Positions 32,351-40,752 of a stretch of DNA of 64,000 nucleotides are shown piece after piece. The stretch is taken from NCBI RefSeq assembly GCF_900115845.1, contig NZ_FOXX01000005.1, positions 1 through 64,000 on the forward strand, written 5' to 3'. Below the pieces are notes generated by a model, which saw only the letters and a program-made list of their open reading frames with translations, did no database searches and was not told where the DNA came from. Each line of letters starts with the position of its first letter. Position 1 is the first letter of the stretch. A program made the translations under genes and the position numbers. Source of the DNA: Priestia endophytica DSM 13796. Its GTDB lineage: Bacteria > Bacillota > Bacilli > Bacillales > Bacillaceae_H.

Positions 32351-33655
32351 TTGGAAAAAATCATCGTCCGCGGCGGAAAACAGTTGAACGGCACAGTAAA
32401 AGTTGAAGGTGCAAAAAATGCTGTGTTGCCTGTTATCGCTGCAACTTTATTAGCTAGTGATGGAAAAACTATTCTGAATGATGTACCTGCTCTCTCCGAT
32501 GTATTTACAATTAGCGAAGTTTTACGCTACTTGAACGCAAAAGTAGAGATTAACGGTAATGAAGTAGTTGTAGATGCATCACAAGAACTTAAAACAGATG
32601 CGCCTTTTGAATATGTACGTAAGATGCGTGCTTCTGTGCTTGTTATGGGTCCTTTATTGGCTCGTAATGGAAAAGCAAGTGTAGCTTTACCGGGAGGCTG
32701 TGCGATTGGTTCAAGACCAATTGATCAGCATCTTAAAGGCTTTGAAGCAATGGGTGCAAAAGTACAGGTAGGAAATGGCTTCATTGAAGCTCATGTTGAC
32801 GGAAGACTAAAGGGAGCTAAAATTTATTTAGACTTCCCAAGCGTAGGTGCTACTGAAAACATTATGATGGCTGCAGCTCTTGCAGACGGTACAACAACGC
32901 TTGAAAATTGTGCTAAAGAACCTGAAATTGTTGACTTGGCTAACTTTATTAATGCTATGGGAGGCAAAATCAGAGGAGCTGGCACTGGTACAATGCGTAT
33001 TGAGGGCGTTCCTACATTATATGGCGCTCAACATACGATTATTCCTGATCGTATTGAAGCAGGTACATTTATGGTAGCTGCAGCGATTACAGGAGGAAAT
33101 GTCCTTGTAAGAGGAGCTGTTATGGAGCATTTAAGCTCTCTAGTAGCGAAGATGGAAGAAATGGGTGTAACCATTACTGAAGAAGGCGATGGCTTACGCA
33201 TTATTGGTCCAGAAAAACTAACTCCAGTTGACATCAAGACAATGCCACATCCGGGCTTCCCAACGGATATGCAATCACAAATGATGTCATTGCTTCTTCA
33301 AGCATCTGGTACAGGTATGATTACAGAAACAGTTTTTGAAAATCGTTTCATGCATGTGGAAGAGTTCCGTCGCATGAATGCTGATATTAAAATTGAGGGT
33401 CGTTCAGTTATTATTAACGGACCTTCTAAATTGCAAGGAGCAGAAGTCGCTGCAACAGATTTACGTGCAGCAGCAGCTCTAATCCTTGCTGGTCTTGTAG
33501 CAGAAGGCTATACGCGCGTTACAGAGCTTAAGCATCTTGATCGTGGTTATGTGAATTTCCATGGCAAATTACTTGCCCTTGGAGCAGACATTGAGCGCGT
33601 GAACGATGAAGCTGTAAAACCAGAAGTTTCTAAAGTAACAGATATGAACGTTTAA
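32351..33655 (+). CDS. murAA: UDP-N-acetylglucosamine 1-carboxyvinyltransferase 1
   Basis: The 434-residue main MurA has catalytic Cys117 in [15 protein letters not shown], the conserved GAKNAVLP (Lys22-Asn23) and [11 protein letters not shown]. The start is a TTG at 32351 with GGAGGGG 6 nt upstream, giving the family N-terminus MEKIIVRGG; the earlier ATG at 32330 has no SD. Its location between ywmB and spoIID equals B. subtilis murAA, the essential copy. It is the second MurA in this window. A strong terminator follows. Confidence 0.95.
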   Translation: MEKIIVRGGKQLNGTVKVEGAKNAVLPVIAATLLASDGKTILNDVPALSDVFTISEVLRYLNAKVEINGNEVVVDASQELKTDAPFEYVRKMRASVLVMGPLLARNGKASVALPGGCAIGSRPIDQHLKGFEAMGAKVQVGNGFIEAHVDGRLKGAKIYLDFPSVGATENIMMAAALADGTTTLENCAKEPEIVDLANFINAMGGKIRGAGTGTMRIEGVPTLYGAQHTIIPDRIEAGTFMVAAAITGGNVLVRGAVMEHLSSLVAKMEEMGVTITEEGDGLRIIGPEKLTPVDIKTMPHPGFPTDMQSQMMSLLLQASGTGMITETVFENRFMHVEEFRRMNADIKIEGRSVIINGPSKLQGAEVAATDLRAAAALILAGLVAEGYTRVTELKHLDRGYVNFHGKLLALGADIERVNDEAVKPEVSKVTDMNV

Positions 33656-33660
33656 TTTAT

Positions 33661-33692
33661 AAAAAGGTGGCTTTTATAAGCCACCTTTTTTT
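33661..33692 (+). terminator. Terminator after murAA
   Basis: AAAAAGGTGGCTT-TTAT-AAGCCACCTTTTT with a T8 tail. Confidence 0.92.
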
Positions 33693-33706
33693 TATGGTTT
33701 CTTCAG

Positions 33707-33735
33707 TCATAAAAGGTTGTCCACTTCCATAAAAA
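33707..33735 (+). promoter_or_regulatory. Candidate sigma-E promoter of spoIID
   Basis: TCATAAA (33707-33713), 14 nt, CATAAAAA (33728-33735). This is a partial match to the sigma-E consensus (KMATATT, 14-15 nt, CATACAHT), about 40 nt before spoIID, a known sigma-E gene. Confidence 0.4.
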
Positions 33736-33782
33736 TGAACATAGATGATTAAATTTTAAGAGAGTGGAGGCTATTTGCGTTC

Positions 33783-34817
33783 ATGAAACGTTACAAACCC
33801 CTTTTTATCACAGCAGCAGTTCTATTTACGGTCATCTTAATCATTCCTGCTCTTCTAGTTGTTCCTTTTGGAGAAAAAGCTAGTGAAGAGAGTATGGAAA
33901 GTGTCCAACCTCCCAAAAAGGAAACAGAAAGTGCTAGTGCAAAAAAGAAACAGAACGCAACAGCTGTTAAAGTGGCAGTATACAGAACAGAAACTAAAGA
34001 AATCGAGAAGCTTCCGCTTGAAGAGTACCTAGTTGGTGTTGTTGCTGCAGAAATGCCCGCAGAGTTTGAAGAAGAAGCTTTGAAAGCTCAAGCTCTAGCA
34101 GCTCGTACTTATATTGTAAAACATTTAACATCAGGCTCTTCTAACCTTCCAGGTGAAGCAAATGTCACGGATACTGTTCAAGATCAGGTTTACCACAATA
34201 GAAAAGAGCTAAAGAAACTCTGGAAAGGTAACTATGAAGAAAAGATTCAGAAAATTGAAGAAGCTGTTGCAGAGACGACAGGCGAAATCTTAACGTATAA
34301 AGGTGATCCAATTGAGGCAACCTTCTTTTCAACAAGCAATGGTTATACGGATAATTCAGAAGAATATTGGCCGAATTCAATTCCATACTTGAAAAGTGTT
34401 GAAAGCCCTTGGGATAAGAAATCACCAAAGTTTACGGCAAAGAAAGTCATATCAGTGGATCAATTTGAAAGAAGTTTAGGTGTTACTCTTGGAGATGGGG
34501 AACAGATAGGGAAAATTATATCAACTACTCCTGGTAAACGAGTAGAAAAGGTGAAATTTGATAACAAAACACTAACGGGTAAAGACGTGCGTACAAAATT
34601 AGAATTAGCTTCAACTGATTTCTCATTTGAAAGGCATGGGAACGAGATTACCATTAACACAAAAGGGAACGGTCACGGCATTGGGATGAGTCAATACGGA
34701 GCAAATGGAATGGCAGAGGAAGGAAAAGATTATCAAGATATTGTTCATCACTATTATCAAGATGTCTCTATTTCCTCCTATGATCAAGAGTTGAATAGTT
34801 TAATGGCCAAGAAATAA
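33783..34817 (+). CDS. spoIID: Stage II sporulation protein D, lytic transglycosylase
   Basis: The 344-residue membrane-anchored protein has one N-terminal helix (about 7-27) and an extracellular SpoIID domain with LPLEEYLVGVVAAEMPAEFE, where the glutamate before MP is the catalytic residue in B. subtilis. ALAARTYIVKH and GNGHGIGMSQYGA are also conserved. With SpoIIM and SpoIIP it remodels septal peptidoglycan during engulfment. GGAGG lies 12 nt before the ATG, a little far. A terminator separates it from spoIIQ. Confidence 0.94.
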   Translation: MKRYKPLFITAAVLFTVILIIPALLVVPFGEKASEESMESVQPPKKETESASAKKKQNATAVKVAVYRTETKEIEKLPLEEYLVGVVAAEMPAEFEEEALKAQALAARTYIVKHLTSGSSNLPGEANVTDTVQDQVYHNRKELKKLWKGNYEEKIQKIEEAVAETTGEILTYKGDPIEATFFSTSNGYTDNSEEYWPNSIPYLKSVESPWDKKSPKFTAKKVISVDQFERSLGVTLGDGEQIGKIISTTPGKRVEKVKFDNKTLTGKDVRTKLELASTDFSFERHGNEITINTKGNGHGIGMSQYGANGMAEEGKDYQDIVHHYYQDVSISSYDQELNSLMAKK

Positions 34818-34852
34818 AAGCTTAGAAAAGAGTACCTCTTCTAAGCTTTTTT
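34816..34852 (+). terminator. Terminator after spoIID
   Basis: AAAAGCTTAGAA (34816-34827) pairs with TTCTAAGCTTTTTT (34839-34852). Confidence 0.9.
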
Positions 34853-34912
34853 CTTATTTTCTGCATAATTTAACGTTTTTAGCGAAAAATAAGTGAAAAA
34901 AATTCTTTTTGT

Positions 34913-34942
34913 GTATATAATGCCTTGTTTTTGTTCAGAATG
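34913..34942 (+). promoter_or_regulatory. Candidate sigma-F promoter of spoIIQ
   Basis: GTATA (34913-34917), 15 nt, GTTCAGAATG (34933-34942). It resembles the sigma-F/sigma-G layout GYATA-N15-GGNRANAMTW and precedes a gene known to be under sigma-F. Confidence 0.4.
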
Positions 34943-34961
34943 ATTGCTGAGGTGATAACAT

Positions 34962-35777
34962 ATGAGAGACGAAGAAAAAAATCGCGTTTCACAACCATCA
35001 AAATTCAAGAAGTTTTTTAGAAAACGTTGGGTATATCCGGCTGTTTACTTATTCAGTGCAGCAATCATTCTTACAGCAGTTCTTTGGTTCCAAGGAAACA
35101 GCAATGATCAAGCTAATGACAAAAATAATGACCAAACTGTATATGACGGAAGTCAAGATGCTGTAGAAGTAAATTCAAGCGTTGAGGAAATTGCAAAACC
35201 TTTTGCAAATGAAGACAAAATGGTTGTAAAGACAGAGTTTTATGACCACAGTGCAAAACCGGAAGAACAAGAAGAAGCAATTGTTTTCTATAACAATCAG
35301 TACCATCAGAATACAGGTGTTGATTATGCACGCGAAGATGGAAAAAGTTTTAAAGTAACAGCAGCAGCAAGTGGTACGGTAACAAGAGCAGAGAAAGATC
35401 CTCTTTTAGGCTATGTTGTTGAAGTTGAGCATGCTGATGGTGTTGTAACACATTATCAATCACTACAAGATGTGAAAGTGGAAGCTGGAGACACTGTAAA
35501 GCAAGGACAGGCACTTGCAAAAGCAGGACAAAGTTTATTTAATAAAGAAGCTGAAACACATGTACATTTTGAAGTGCGAAAAGATAATAACGTTGTAAAT
35601 CCAAATGAGTATTTCGGAAAAACAGTTGGTTCTGTAAAAGCAAGTGAAGAAGCTCCTGTAGAAGAAGAGCAAGCTGATGATCAGAAAGAAGATGAGAAGC
35701 AAGAAAACTCTTCAGATGAGCAAGACAAGCAGGAAGAATCCTCTTCAGGCCAAGCAAGTGCAAAATTAAATGCGTAA
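34962..35777 (+). CDS. spoIIQ: Stage II sporulation protein Q (LytM/M23-like)
   Basis: The 271-residue forespore membrane protein has a basic cytosolic N-terminus, one helix (about 24-44) and an extracellular LytM domain (about 110-215) ending with THVHFEVRKD. The first zinc-ligand position of active M23 peptidases (HxGxD) reads NTGVD, so the His is replaced by Asn and the domain should be inactive, as in B. subtilis SpoIIQ. It binds SpoIIIAH to form the engulfment zipper and feeding channel. The C-terminal 55 residues are an acidic Glu/Asp/Gln-rich tail. The start is the ATG at 34962 after GAGGTGA. Confidence 0.93.
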   Translation: MRDEEKNRVSQPSKFKKFFRKRWVYPAVYLFSAAIILTAVLWFQGNSNDQANDKNNDQTVYDGSQDAVEVNSSVEEIAKPFANEDKMVVKTEFYDHSAKPEEQEEAIVFYNNQYHQNTGVDYAREDGKSFKVTAAASGTVTRAEKDPLLGYVVEVEHADGVVTHYQSLQDVKVEAGDTVKQGQALAKAGQSLFNKEAETHVHFEVRKDNNVVNPNEYFGKTVGSVKASEEAPVEEEQADDQKEDEKQENSSDEQDKQEESSSGQASAKLNA

Positions 35778-35782
35778 CAAGT

Positions 35783-35821
35783 GAAAGAAAGAGCTAGACT
35801 TCTAGCTCTTTCTTTTTTTGT
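35783..35821 (+). terminator. Terminator after spoIIQ
   Basis: GAAAGAAAGAGCTAGA and TCTAGCTCTTTCTTTTTTT form a long stem with a T7 tail. Confidence 0.9.
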
Positions 35822-35952
35822 GACAAAATTCCCGACTAATAAAAATTGACTCAATTTCTGTTGGAAAGTCACTGACTCTGTCAAAAATCTCATTCCCCAA
35901 AATAAAAAGTAAAAAAATATTCATAAATTGTTGTCCCTATTGACTTTTTGTT

Positions 35953-35981
35953 GCATATATCTTCATCCAAGCTAATACACT
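35953..35981 (+). promoter_or_regulatory. sigma-E promoter of spoIIID
   Basis: GCATATA (35953-35959), 14 nt, AATACACT (35974-35981). This is 6/7 and 7/8 against the sigma-E consensus with correct spacing, upstream of a known sigma-E-dependent regulator. Confidence 0.65.
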
Positions 35982-36139
35982 GTTACAAACCTAACAAAGA
36001 GAATGTTTGAGGTGAGAAACTATATACCCTACCTTATCCTCTATTATCTTCTTTTTAAATCATGAACAAGCTGAAACAGAACTTTGGATACAACTCTCAT
36101 TTCACGCTTCTCACATCCAATTTGGGGAGGGCGAGTGGT

Positions 36140-36409
36140 GTGCACGATTACATCAAAGAGCGAACAATCAAGATTGGCAAGTATATTGTGGAAACAAAGA
36201 AAACGGTTAGAGTGATTGCAAGAGAATTTGGAGTTTCCAAAAGTACAGTCCATAAAGATTTAACTGAGCGACTTCCAGAGATCAATCCTGATTTAGCTAA
36301 CGAAGTGAAGGAGATTTTAGATTATCATAAATCAATTCGTCACTTACGAGGTGGAGAAGCCACTAAGTTAAAATACAGGAAAGAAGAACTTCAAGAACCT
36401 GTTAAATAA
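36140..36409 (+). CDS. spoIIID: Sporulation transcriptional regulator SpoIIID
   Basis: The 89-residue monomeric DNA-binding protein controls the mother-cell sigma-E regulon and turns on sigK. The sequence HDYIKERTIKIGKYIVETK, the helix-turn-helix VRVIAREFGVSKSTVHKDL and the basic C-terminal helix RHLRGGEATKLKYRKEE are nearly identical to the family. The start is GTG 36140, 9 nt after GGGGAGG (36124-36130). It is followed by a terminator, then mbl. Confidence 0.96.
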   Translation: MHDYIKERTIKIGKYIVETKKTVRVIAREFGVSKSTVHKDLTERLPEINPDLANEVKEILDYHKSIRHLRGGEATKLKYRKEELQEPVK

Positions 36410-36446
36410 TTTGTAGAGATGGTTGTTTTGTTAGGTCTAAAAAGAT

Positions 36447-36496
36447 AAAAAACAGACGATTACTCTAATTTTTAAAAGGGTATCGTCTGTTTTTTA
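36447..36496 (+). terminator. Terminator after spoIIID
   Basis: AAAAACAGACGAT pairs with ATCGTCTGTTTTTT across a loop of about 20 nt. Confidence 0.8.
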
Positions 36497-36516
36497 GAGC
36501 GCTCGCTTCTTAAGTT

Positions 36517-36542
36517 CTAAATCCCTACTTATAAGGATTTAG
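36517..36542. repeat. Short inverted repeat upstream of mbl
   Basis: CTAAATCC (36517-36524) and GGATTTAG (36535-36542) with a 10-nt loop. It could be an operator or an mRNA hairpin; nothing else supports a function. Confidence 0.45.
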
Positions 36543-36694
36543 AAGTTCTAAAGTATCAAATAAATAACTCATATTGGTATATGGGGAAAATATTAAAATT
36601 AATCATACATATATCCTCTTTTGTGATAAAATACTATATTAGGACAAAAGAACGTGTTTTTAAGAGGAAGATTTTGAAGGAGGAAAAAGCAGTA

Positions 36695-37696
36695 ATGTTA
36701 GCAAAAGATATTGGGATAGATTTAGGTACGGCAAATGTTTTGATTCATGTAAGAGGAAAAGGAATTGTTTTGAATGAACCCTCTGTTGTAGCTATCGATA
36801 AAAATATAGGAAAAGTCCTTGCGGTCGGAGAGGAAGCTCGCCAAATGGTCGGCAGAACTCCATCAAATATCATTGCTATTCGCCCATTAAAAGATGGTGT
36901 TATTGCAGATTTTGATGTAACAGAGGCTATGCTGAAATACTTTATGGATAAATTAAATGTAAAAGGTGTGCTATCAAAACCGCGTATCCTAATCTGTTGC
37001 CCAACGGACATTACGCTAGTTGAGAAGAAAGCAATTAGAGAAGCGGCTGAAAAAAGTGGCGGAAAGAAAGTTTATTTAGAAGAAGAACCAAAAGTAGCAG
37101 CTTTAGGAGCAGGAATGGAAATCTTCCAACCGAGCGGAAACATGGTCGTTGATATTGGCGGTGGAACAACAGATGTAGCTGTTTTATCAATGGGAGATAT
37201 CGTAACTTCTGCCTCCATTAAAATGGCTGGAGACAAGTTTGATCAGGAAATCCTTAACTACATTAAACGTCGTTATAAACTGCTTATTGGAGAGAGAACA
37301 GCAGAAGAGATTAAAATCAATATCGGAACGGTCTTTAATCAATATCGTCAAGAAGAAATGGACATTAGAGGACGAGATATGGTGAGTGGTTTACCACGTG
37401 TCATTACTATCAAGTCGGAAGAGATTGAAGGCGCGTTACGAGAATCTGTATCTGTTATTGTGCAAGCTTCGAAAAGTGTTTTAGAGCAAACACCTCCAGA
37501 GCTTTCTGCCGATATAATCGATAGAGGGATTATTTTAACTGGCGGTGGAGCACTTTTACACGGAATGGATCAACTATTAGCAGAAGAACTAAAAGTTCCT
37601 GTTTTCGTAGCTGAGAACCCGATGGACTGTGTGGCTATTGGAACAGGTATTATGCTTGAGAACATGGATAAACTGCCACGCCGTCAATTTAGTTAA
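36695..37696 (+). CDS. mbl: Rod-shape determining actin homologue Mbl
   Basis: The 333-residue MreB-type actin guides lateral-wall peptidoglycan and lipoteichoic acid synthesis as short membrane-bound filaments. IGIDLGTANVLIHV is the phosphate-1 loop, VVDIGGGTTDVAVLS the phosphate-2 loop, and GGGALLHGMDQLL the adenosine region. The C-terminus LENMDKLPRRQFS and position after spoIIID identify Mbl rather than MreB or MreBH. The start is ATG 36695 behind AAGGAGG; the open frame from 36581 has no SD. Confidence 0.94.
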   Translation: MLAKDIGIDLGTANVLIHVRGKGIVLNEPSVVAIDKNIGKVLAVGEEARQMVGRTPSNIIAIRPLKDGVIADFDVTEAMLKYFMDKLNVKGVLSKPRILICCPTDITLVEKKAIREAAEKSGGKKVYLEEEPKVAALGAGMEIFQPSGNMVVDIGGGTTDVAVLSMGDIVTSASIKMAGDKFDQEILNYIKRRYKLLIGERTAEEIKINIGTVFNQYRQEEMDIRGRDMVSGLPRVITIKSEEIEGALRESVSVIVQASKSVLEQTPPELSADIIDRGIILTGGGALLHGMDQLLAEELKVPVFVAENPMDCVAIGTGIMLENMDKLPRRQFS

Positions 37697-37787
37697 AAGA
37701 AGTCTACTCTATATTGTTTCTATCATAAGGAAGGGAAGTTTCGGTAACATAGAAATTTCCCTTTATTTTAGTAATGGAGGTCTATAT

Positions 37788-38609
37788 ATGTTCAAAGGCT
37801 TTTACTCAGCGGCAAGCGGTATGATGACGCAGCAGCGCAATGTTGAACGGCTGACAAACAATATGGTAAACGTTAATACAGTTGGATTTAAACAAGATCA
37901 GGCTTCAATTCGATCTTTTCCTGAGATGCTGCTTGATAGGGTGCAGCGTGAAAAAGGAGTCGATAATCATCAAATTCCAGTTCGTAAGAGAATAGGCTCA
38001 CTGAACACAGGAGCTTATATGCAAGAGTTAACCCCTAGCTTCACTCAAGGTGGACTTCAGAGTACAGACCGCTCTACAGATGTAGCTCTTATTGATGGAA
38101 AGGTTCCAGAAGGTAAAGCAGCACAGAAAGGCTCGTTCTTTTTTATAGTAGAGCAAGGTGATGAGGTACGTTATACAAGGAACGGTAACTTTGCATTAAG
38201 CAATGCTGGTTACTTAACAACAAACGACGGTCACTATGTTTTAGGGCAAAATGGGACAAGAATTTCGTTAACTGATGACAATTTTAAGATTAGTGAACAA
38301 GGTGTAGTCACTCAAAACGGAGAAGTGGTCGGTACCATTGATATTGCTTTTTCAAATAATGTTGAAGATTTGAACCAAGAAGGAAATGGCCTTTATTCTG
38401 TTGAGACTCCTCTTCCAAGCGCTATTGGAAATGAAGAGGTTTCTTATAAGGTAAATCAAGGTATGCTAGAAAATTCAAATGTTGATAGCTCACAAACAAT
38501 GACAGAGATGATGTCTGCCTATCGTTCATTTGAAGCAAACCAGAAAGTTATGCAGGCTTATGATAAAAGTATGGAAAAAGCAGCAAATGAAGTAGGGCAT
38601 ATTAGTTAA
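37788..38609 (+). CDS. flhO: Flagellar hook-basal body protein FlhO (FlgG family)
   Basis: The 273-residue rod protein of the FlgF/FlgG family has the N-terminal heptad region MFKGFYSAASGMMTQQRNVERLTNNM-type with the family ANxNTxGF signature (VNVNTVGFKQ), and the C-terminal helix ENSNVDSSQTMTEMMSAYRS. B. subtilis has flhO and flhP in the same place after mbl; both proteins form the distal rod of the flagellum. The start is ATG 37788, 7 nt after GGAGG; the longer frame from 37629 overlaps mbl. It forms an operon with flhP (16-nt gap). Confidence 0.92.
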   Translation: MFKGFYSAASGMMTQQRNVERLTNNMVNVNTVGFKQDQASIRSFPEMLLDRVQREKGVDNHQIPVRKRIGSLNTGAYMQELTPSFTQGGLQSTDRSTDVALIDGKVPEGKAAQKGSFFFIVEQGDEVRYTRNGNFALSNAGYLTTNDGHYVLGQNGTRISLTDDNFKISEQGVVTQNGEVVGTIDIAFSNNVEDLNQEGNGLYSVETPLPSAIGNEEVSYKVNQGMLENSNVDSSQTMTEMMSAYRSFEANQKVMQAYDKSMEKAANEVGHIS

Positions 38610-38625
38610 GAGGGGGGAACTTATT

Positions 38626-39450
38626 ATGAACCGTTCAATGATCAATGCAGCAAATACGATGAATGGATTGCAACAGCAGCTTGATCTTATCTCGCATAAT
38701 GTTTCAAACAGCTCTACTATAGGATATAAAAGGCAGGAAGCGAATTTTAACTCTCTTTTATATCAACAATTTGCTACCCCTGTTGATGATACTAGAGGGA
38801 ACGAAGGCAGAAAAACTCCGAGCGGTATTAGAGAAGGAGTAGGAGCGACGCTTAGCCACACGAGTACAGATAATGAATTAGGTTCTCTTACAACAACTAA
38901 GCGAGATTTAGATGTAGCTCTCTATAAGAAAGGTTATTTCTTTACTATTGCTACAAAAGACGGAATAAAGTATACAAGAGACGGAGCGTTCAATCTTTCC
39001 CAGGTAGATGAAAACTCTGTTATGCTTGTAACAGGAGACGGTAATCCTGTTCTTGATGAAAATGGGGAAACCATTATTATTCCTTCAAACTATCAAAAAA
39101 TCTCCTTTACATCGCAAGGAGAACTAGCTGTTTATGGAGAAGATGAAACAGTACCTTTAAACGTATATGATCTTGGCATTGCTTATGCACAGAAACCTGC
39201 GCTTCTAATGAGGGATGGAGACAACTTCTTTTCTGCCCCAACGGAACAAGGAATAGAAAACCCCATGCTTAACATTAGTGGGCAAGAGAGATCTCGAATT
39301 GGATTAGAACAAGGTGTGCTAGAACAATCAAACGTCAATATAGGTGATGAATTAGCAAATATGTTGAATGCTCAGCGAGCTTATCAATTCAATGCTAAGT
39401 CTATTACCCTTTCAGACCAAATGCTTGGTTTAATTAATACAATGAGATAA
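38626..39450 (+). CDS. flhP: Flagellar hook-basal body protein FlhP (FlgG family)
   Basis: The 274-residue paralogue of FlhO has the N-terminus MNRSMINAANTMNGLQQQLD, the rod signature SNSSTIGYKR and the C-terminal repeat EQSNVNIGDELANMLNAQRA with the closing helix. In B. subtilis FlhO and FlhP form the distal rod through which the hook grows. The SD is AAGAGGGGGG. It shows that this organism builds flagella, in line with the chemoreceptor at 15757-17040. Confidence 0.92.
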   Translation: MNRSMINAANTMNGLQQQLDLISHNVSNSSTIGYKRQEANFNSLLYQQFATPVDDTRGNEGRKTPSGIREGVGATLSHTSTDNELGSLTTTKRDLDVALYKKGYFFTIATKDGIKYTRDGAFNLSQVDENSVMLVTGDGNPVLDENGETIIIPSNYQKISFTSQGELAVYGEDETVPLNVYDLGIAYAQKPALLMRDGDNFFSAPTEQGIENPMLNISGQERSRIGLEQGVLEQSNVNIGDELANMLNAQRAYQFNAKSITLSDQMLGLINTMR

Positions 39451-39481
39451 AACTATAAGAGAACGGGGGATGAGGCAGACA

Positions 39482-39751
39482 ATGACAGCACCAACAAGTG
39501 AGGTAAGACATCAGCATAAGAAAAAAGAAGGATTTCTAAAAGCGGCATGGAATGATTTACAGCAGGCGAGAAAAAATCGGGTTAAATTGTTTCCCCTTTG
39601 GTTACGTGTTATGATTGTCAGTGTTCTAATGACGGTTAGTGCTCTTATTGGGGTTGTCGTTGGCTATGCCTTTATTGGGGACGGCTCTGTTTTCGATGCT
39701 TTAAAACCGTCTACATGGAATCACATTATGGAATTCATTGTGAAAGAGTAA
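39482..39751 (+). CDS. EpuA-type small membrane protein
   Basis: The 89-residue protein has a basic N-terminal half, [21 protein letters not shown], and one membrane helix (about 43-66, [23 protein letters not shown]), then [16 protein letters not shown]. It matches the EpuA family (PF11772), often misleadingly labelled as an RNA polymerase beta subunit. Homologues in B. cereus-type genomes also sit between flhP and fabZ. The function is unknown; an envelope role is likely from the membrane segment. ATG 39482 has GATGAGG 6 nt upstream; ATG 39470 abuts GGGGG and is less likely. Confidence 0.75.
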   Translation: MTAPTSEVRHQHKKKEGFLKAAWNDLQQARKNRVKLFPLWLRVMIVSVLMTVSALIGVVVGYAFIGDGSVFDALKPSTWNHIMEFIVKE

Positions 39752-39765
39752 GGAGTGCAGAAAGT

Positions 39766-40203
39766 ATGCTTGATATTGAACAAATTAAAGAAATTATTCC
39801 ACATCGCTATCCATTTTTGCTTGTTGATCGCGTTTTGGAAGTTGAAGAAGGAAAGAAAGCAATTGGTATTAAAAATGTATCTGCGAATGAAGACTTCTTC
39901 AACGGACACTTTCCTACATACCCTGTAATGCCAGGAGTTTTAATTGTGGAAGCACTTGCACAAGTAGGAGCAGTAGCGATGCTAATGAAAGAAGAAAATC
40001 GTGGCCGTTTGGCTTTCTTTGCTGGCATTGATAACTGTCGCTTTAAACGTCAAGTTCGTCCTGGTGATCAGCTTCGTTTAGAAGTAGAAATGGTGCGTTT
40101 TCGCGGAGCTGTTGGTAAAGGAAAAGCGGTAGCAACTGTTGACGGAGAACTTGTGTGTGAGACAGATATTATGTTCGCACTTGGAGACAAGCAAGAAGGA
40201 TAA
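39766..40203 (+). CDS. fabZ: 3-hydroxyacyl-ACP dehydratase FabZ
   Basis: The 145-residue hot-dog-fold enzyme dehydrates beta-hydroxyacyl-ACP in type II fatty acid synthesis. [12 protein letters not shown] opens the sequence; the catalytic His is in [21 protein letters not shown] together with the catalytic Glu. The start is ATG 39766 with AAGGAG upstream; an open frame from 39715 lies within the previous gene. It has its own terminator. Confidence 0.95.
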   Translation: MLDIEQIKEIIPHRYPFLLVDRVLEVEEGKKAIGIKNVSANEDFFNGHFPTYPVMPGVLIVEALAQVGAVAMLMKEENRGRLAFFAGIDNCRFKRQVRPGDQLRLEVEMVRFRGAVGKGKAVATVDGELVCETDIMFALGDKQEG

Positions 40204-40231
40204 AAGCCGTTGCAGCAGCACGGCTTTTTTT
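40202..40231 (+). terminator. Terminator after fabZ
   Basis: AAAAGCCGT pairs with ACGGCTTTTTTT around TGCAGCAGC. Confidence 0.85.
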
Positions 40232-40238
40232 CTTTGGA

Positions 40239-40297
40239 TATAATAGGGTAACATGCTCTCTTTTAACTGATTATGTTATAATGAGTTAAAAGAGAGC
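40239..40297 (+). promoter_or_regulatory. Palindrome around a -10 element, upstream of an unknown gene
   Basis: GCTCTCTTTTAACT (40255-40268) and AGTTAAAAGAGAGC (40284-40297) are perfect 14-nt inverted arms. The 15-nt centre contains the extended -10 TGTTATAAT (40274-40282). Another TATAAT lies at 40239-40244. This suits a dimeric repressor site over a promoter, or a 5' mRNA hairpin if the upstream promoter is used. Confidence 0.65.
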
Positions 40298-40323
40298 TTA
40301 CAGTTTGGAGGTACTTTCGTTAA

Positions 40324-40701
40324 ATGTTAAAGGATTTGCCACAAGGAGTAAAAGTCAGTATTACGCGTTCTATTACAAAAGCTTTTGAAGACTATATGAG
40401 TGAAATTAAGTGGAATGAAAGTCAATATAGTTCTAATGCATTTATCGATCAATGGAAGACCTATATTAGAAATAATGCTTCTTGGTTTAAAAAGATTGAC
40501 GAGTCGATGAAAGAGAGTCCTGAATTTCATCAAGAACTCGCTGTTAAGATTAACGAGACAATTCAAAAAGTGATAACAGAGCCGCCGACGGAAGAACAAG
40601 TGGCACAGTTAGAGCGCTTAACGAAAGAGCAAGGAAATATTAACGTAGATTACTCTTGTAAAGCTGAAGCAAGATTCTGGATTCATAAATTTGTTAACTA
40701 A
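40324..40701 (+). CDS. Unknown 125-residue soluble protein
   Basis: I do not recognise this protein. It is soluble, helical and lysine/glutamate-rich, with blocks such as SITRSITKAFEDYMSEIKWNE, WKTYIRNNASWFKKIDESM and EARFWIHKFVN. It has no signal peptide, membrane helix or cysteine cluster (one Cys only). TTGGAGGT lies 12 nt before the ATG. It is a single gene with its own promoter region, framed by a striking 14-bp-arm palindrome, and a terminator. The XRE regulator encoded convergently (40753-41154) is a possible controller, but that is speculative. Confidence 0.7.
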   Translation: MLKDLPQGVKVSITRSITKAFEDYMSEIKWNESQYSSNAFIDQWKTYIRNNASWFKKIDESMKESPEFHQELAVKINETIQKVITEPPTEEQVAQLERLTKEQGNINVDYSCKAEARFWIHKFVN

Positions 40702-40712
40702 TAAACTTAAAT

Positions 40713-40746
40713 AAAAGACTGTTGATTTTATATCAACAGTCTTTTT
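40713..40746. terminator. Bidirectional terminator between the unknown gene and the xre gene
   Basis: AAAGACTGTTGAT-TTTATA-TCAACAGTCTTT with A and T runs on both sides; it serves convergent genes ending at 40701 (+) and 40753 (-). Confidence 0.85.
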
Positions 40747-40752
40747 ATCTTA

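Larger units (their letters stand above)
35778..36139. other. 362-bp spoIIQ-spoIIID intergenic region
   Basis: Holds the spoIIQ terminator, A/T-rich sequence, the sigma-E-type promoter at 35953-35981 and a 150-nt leader. An in-frame ATG at 36062 would lengthen SpoIIID by 26 residues but has no SD. Confidence 0.6.

Noticed and set aside
36062-36139. Longer SpoIIID from ATG 36062
   Set aside because: No SD, and the family N-terminus begins at the GTG at 36140, which has GGGGAGG.
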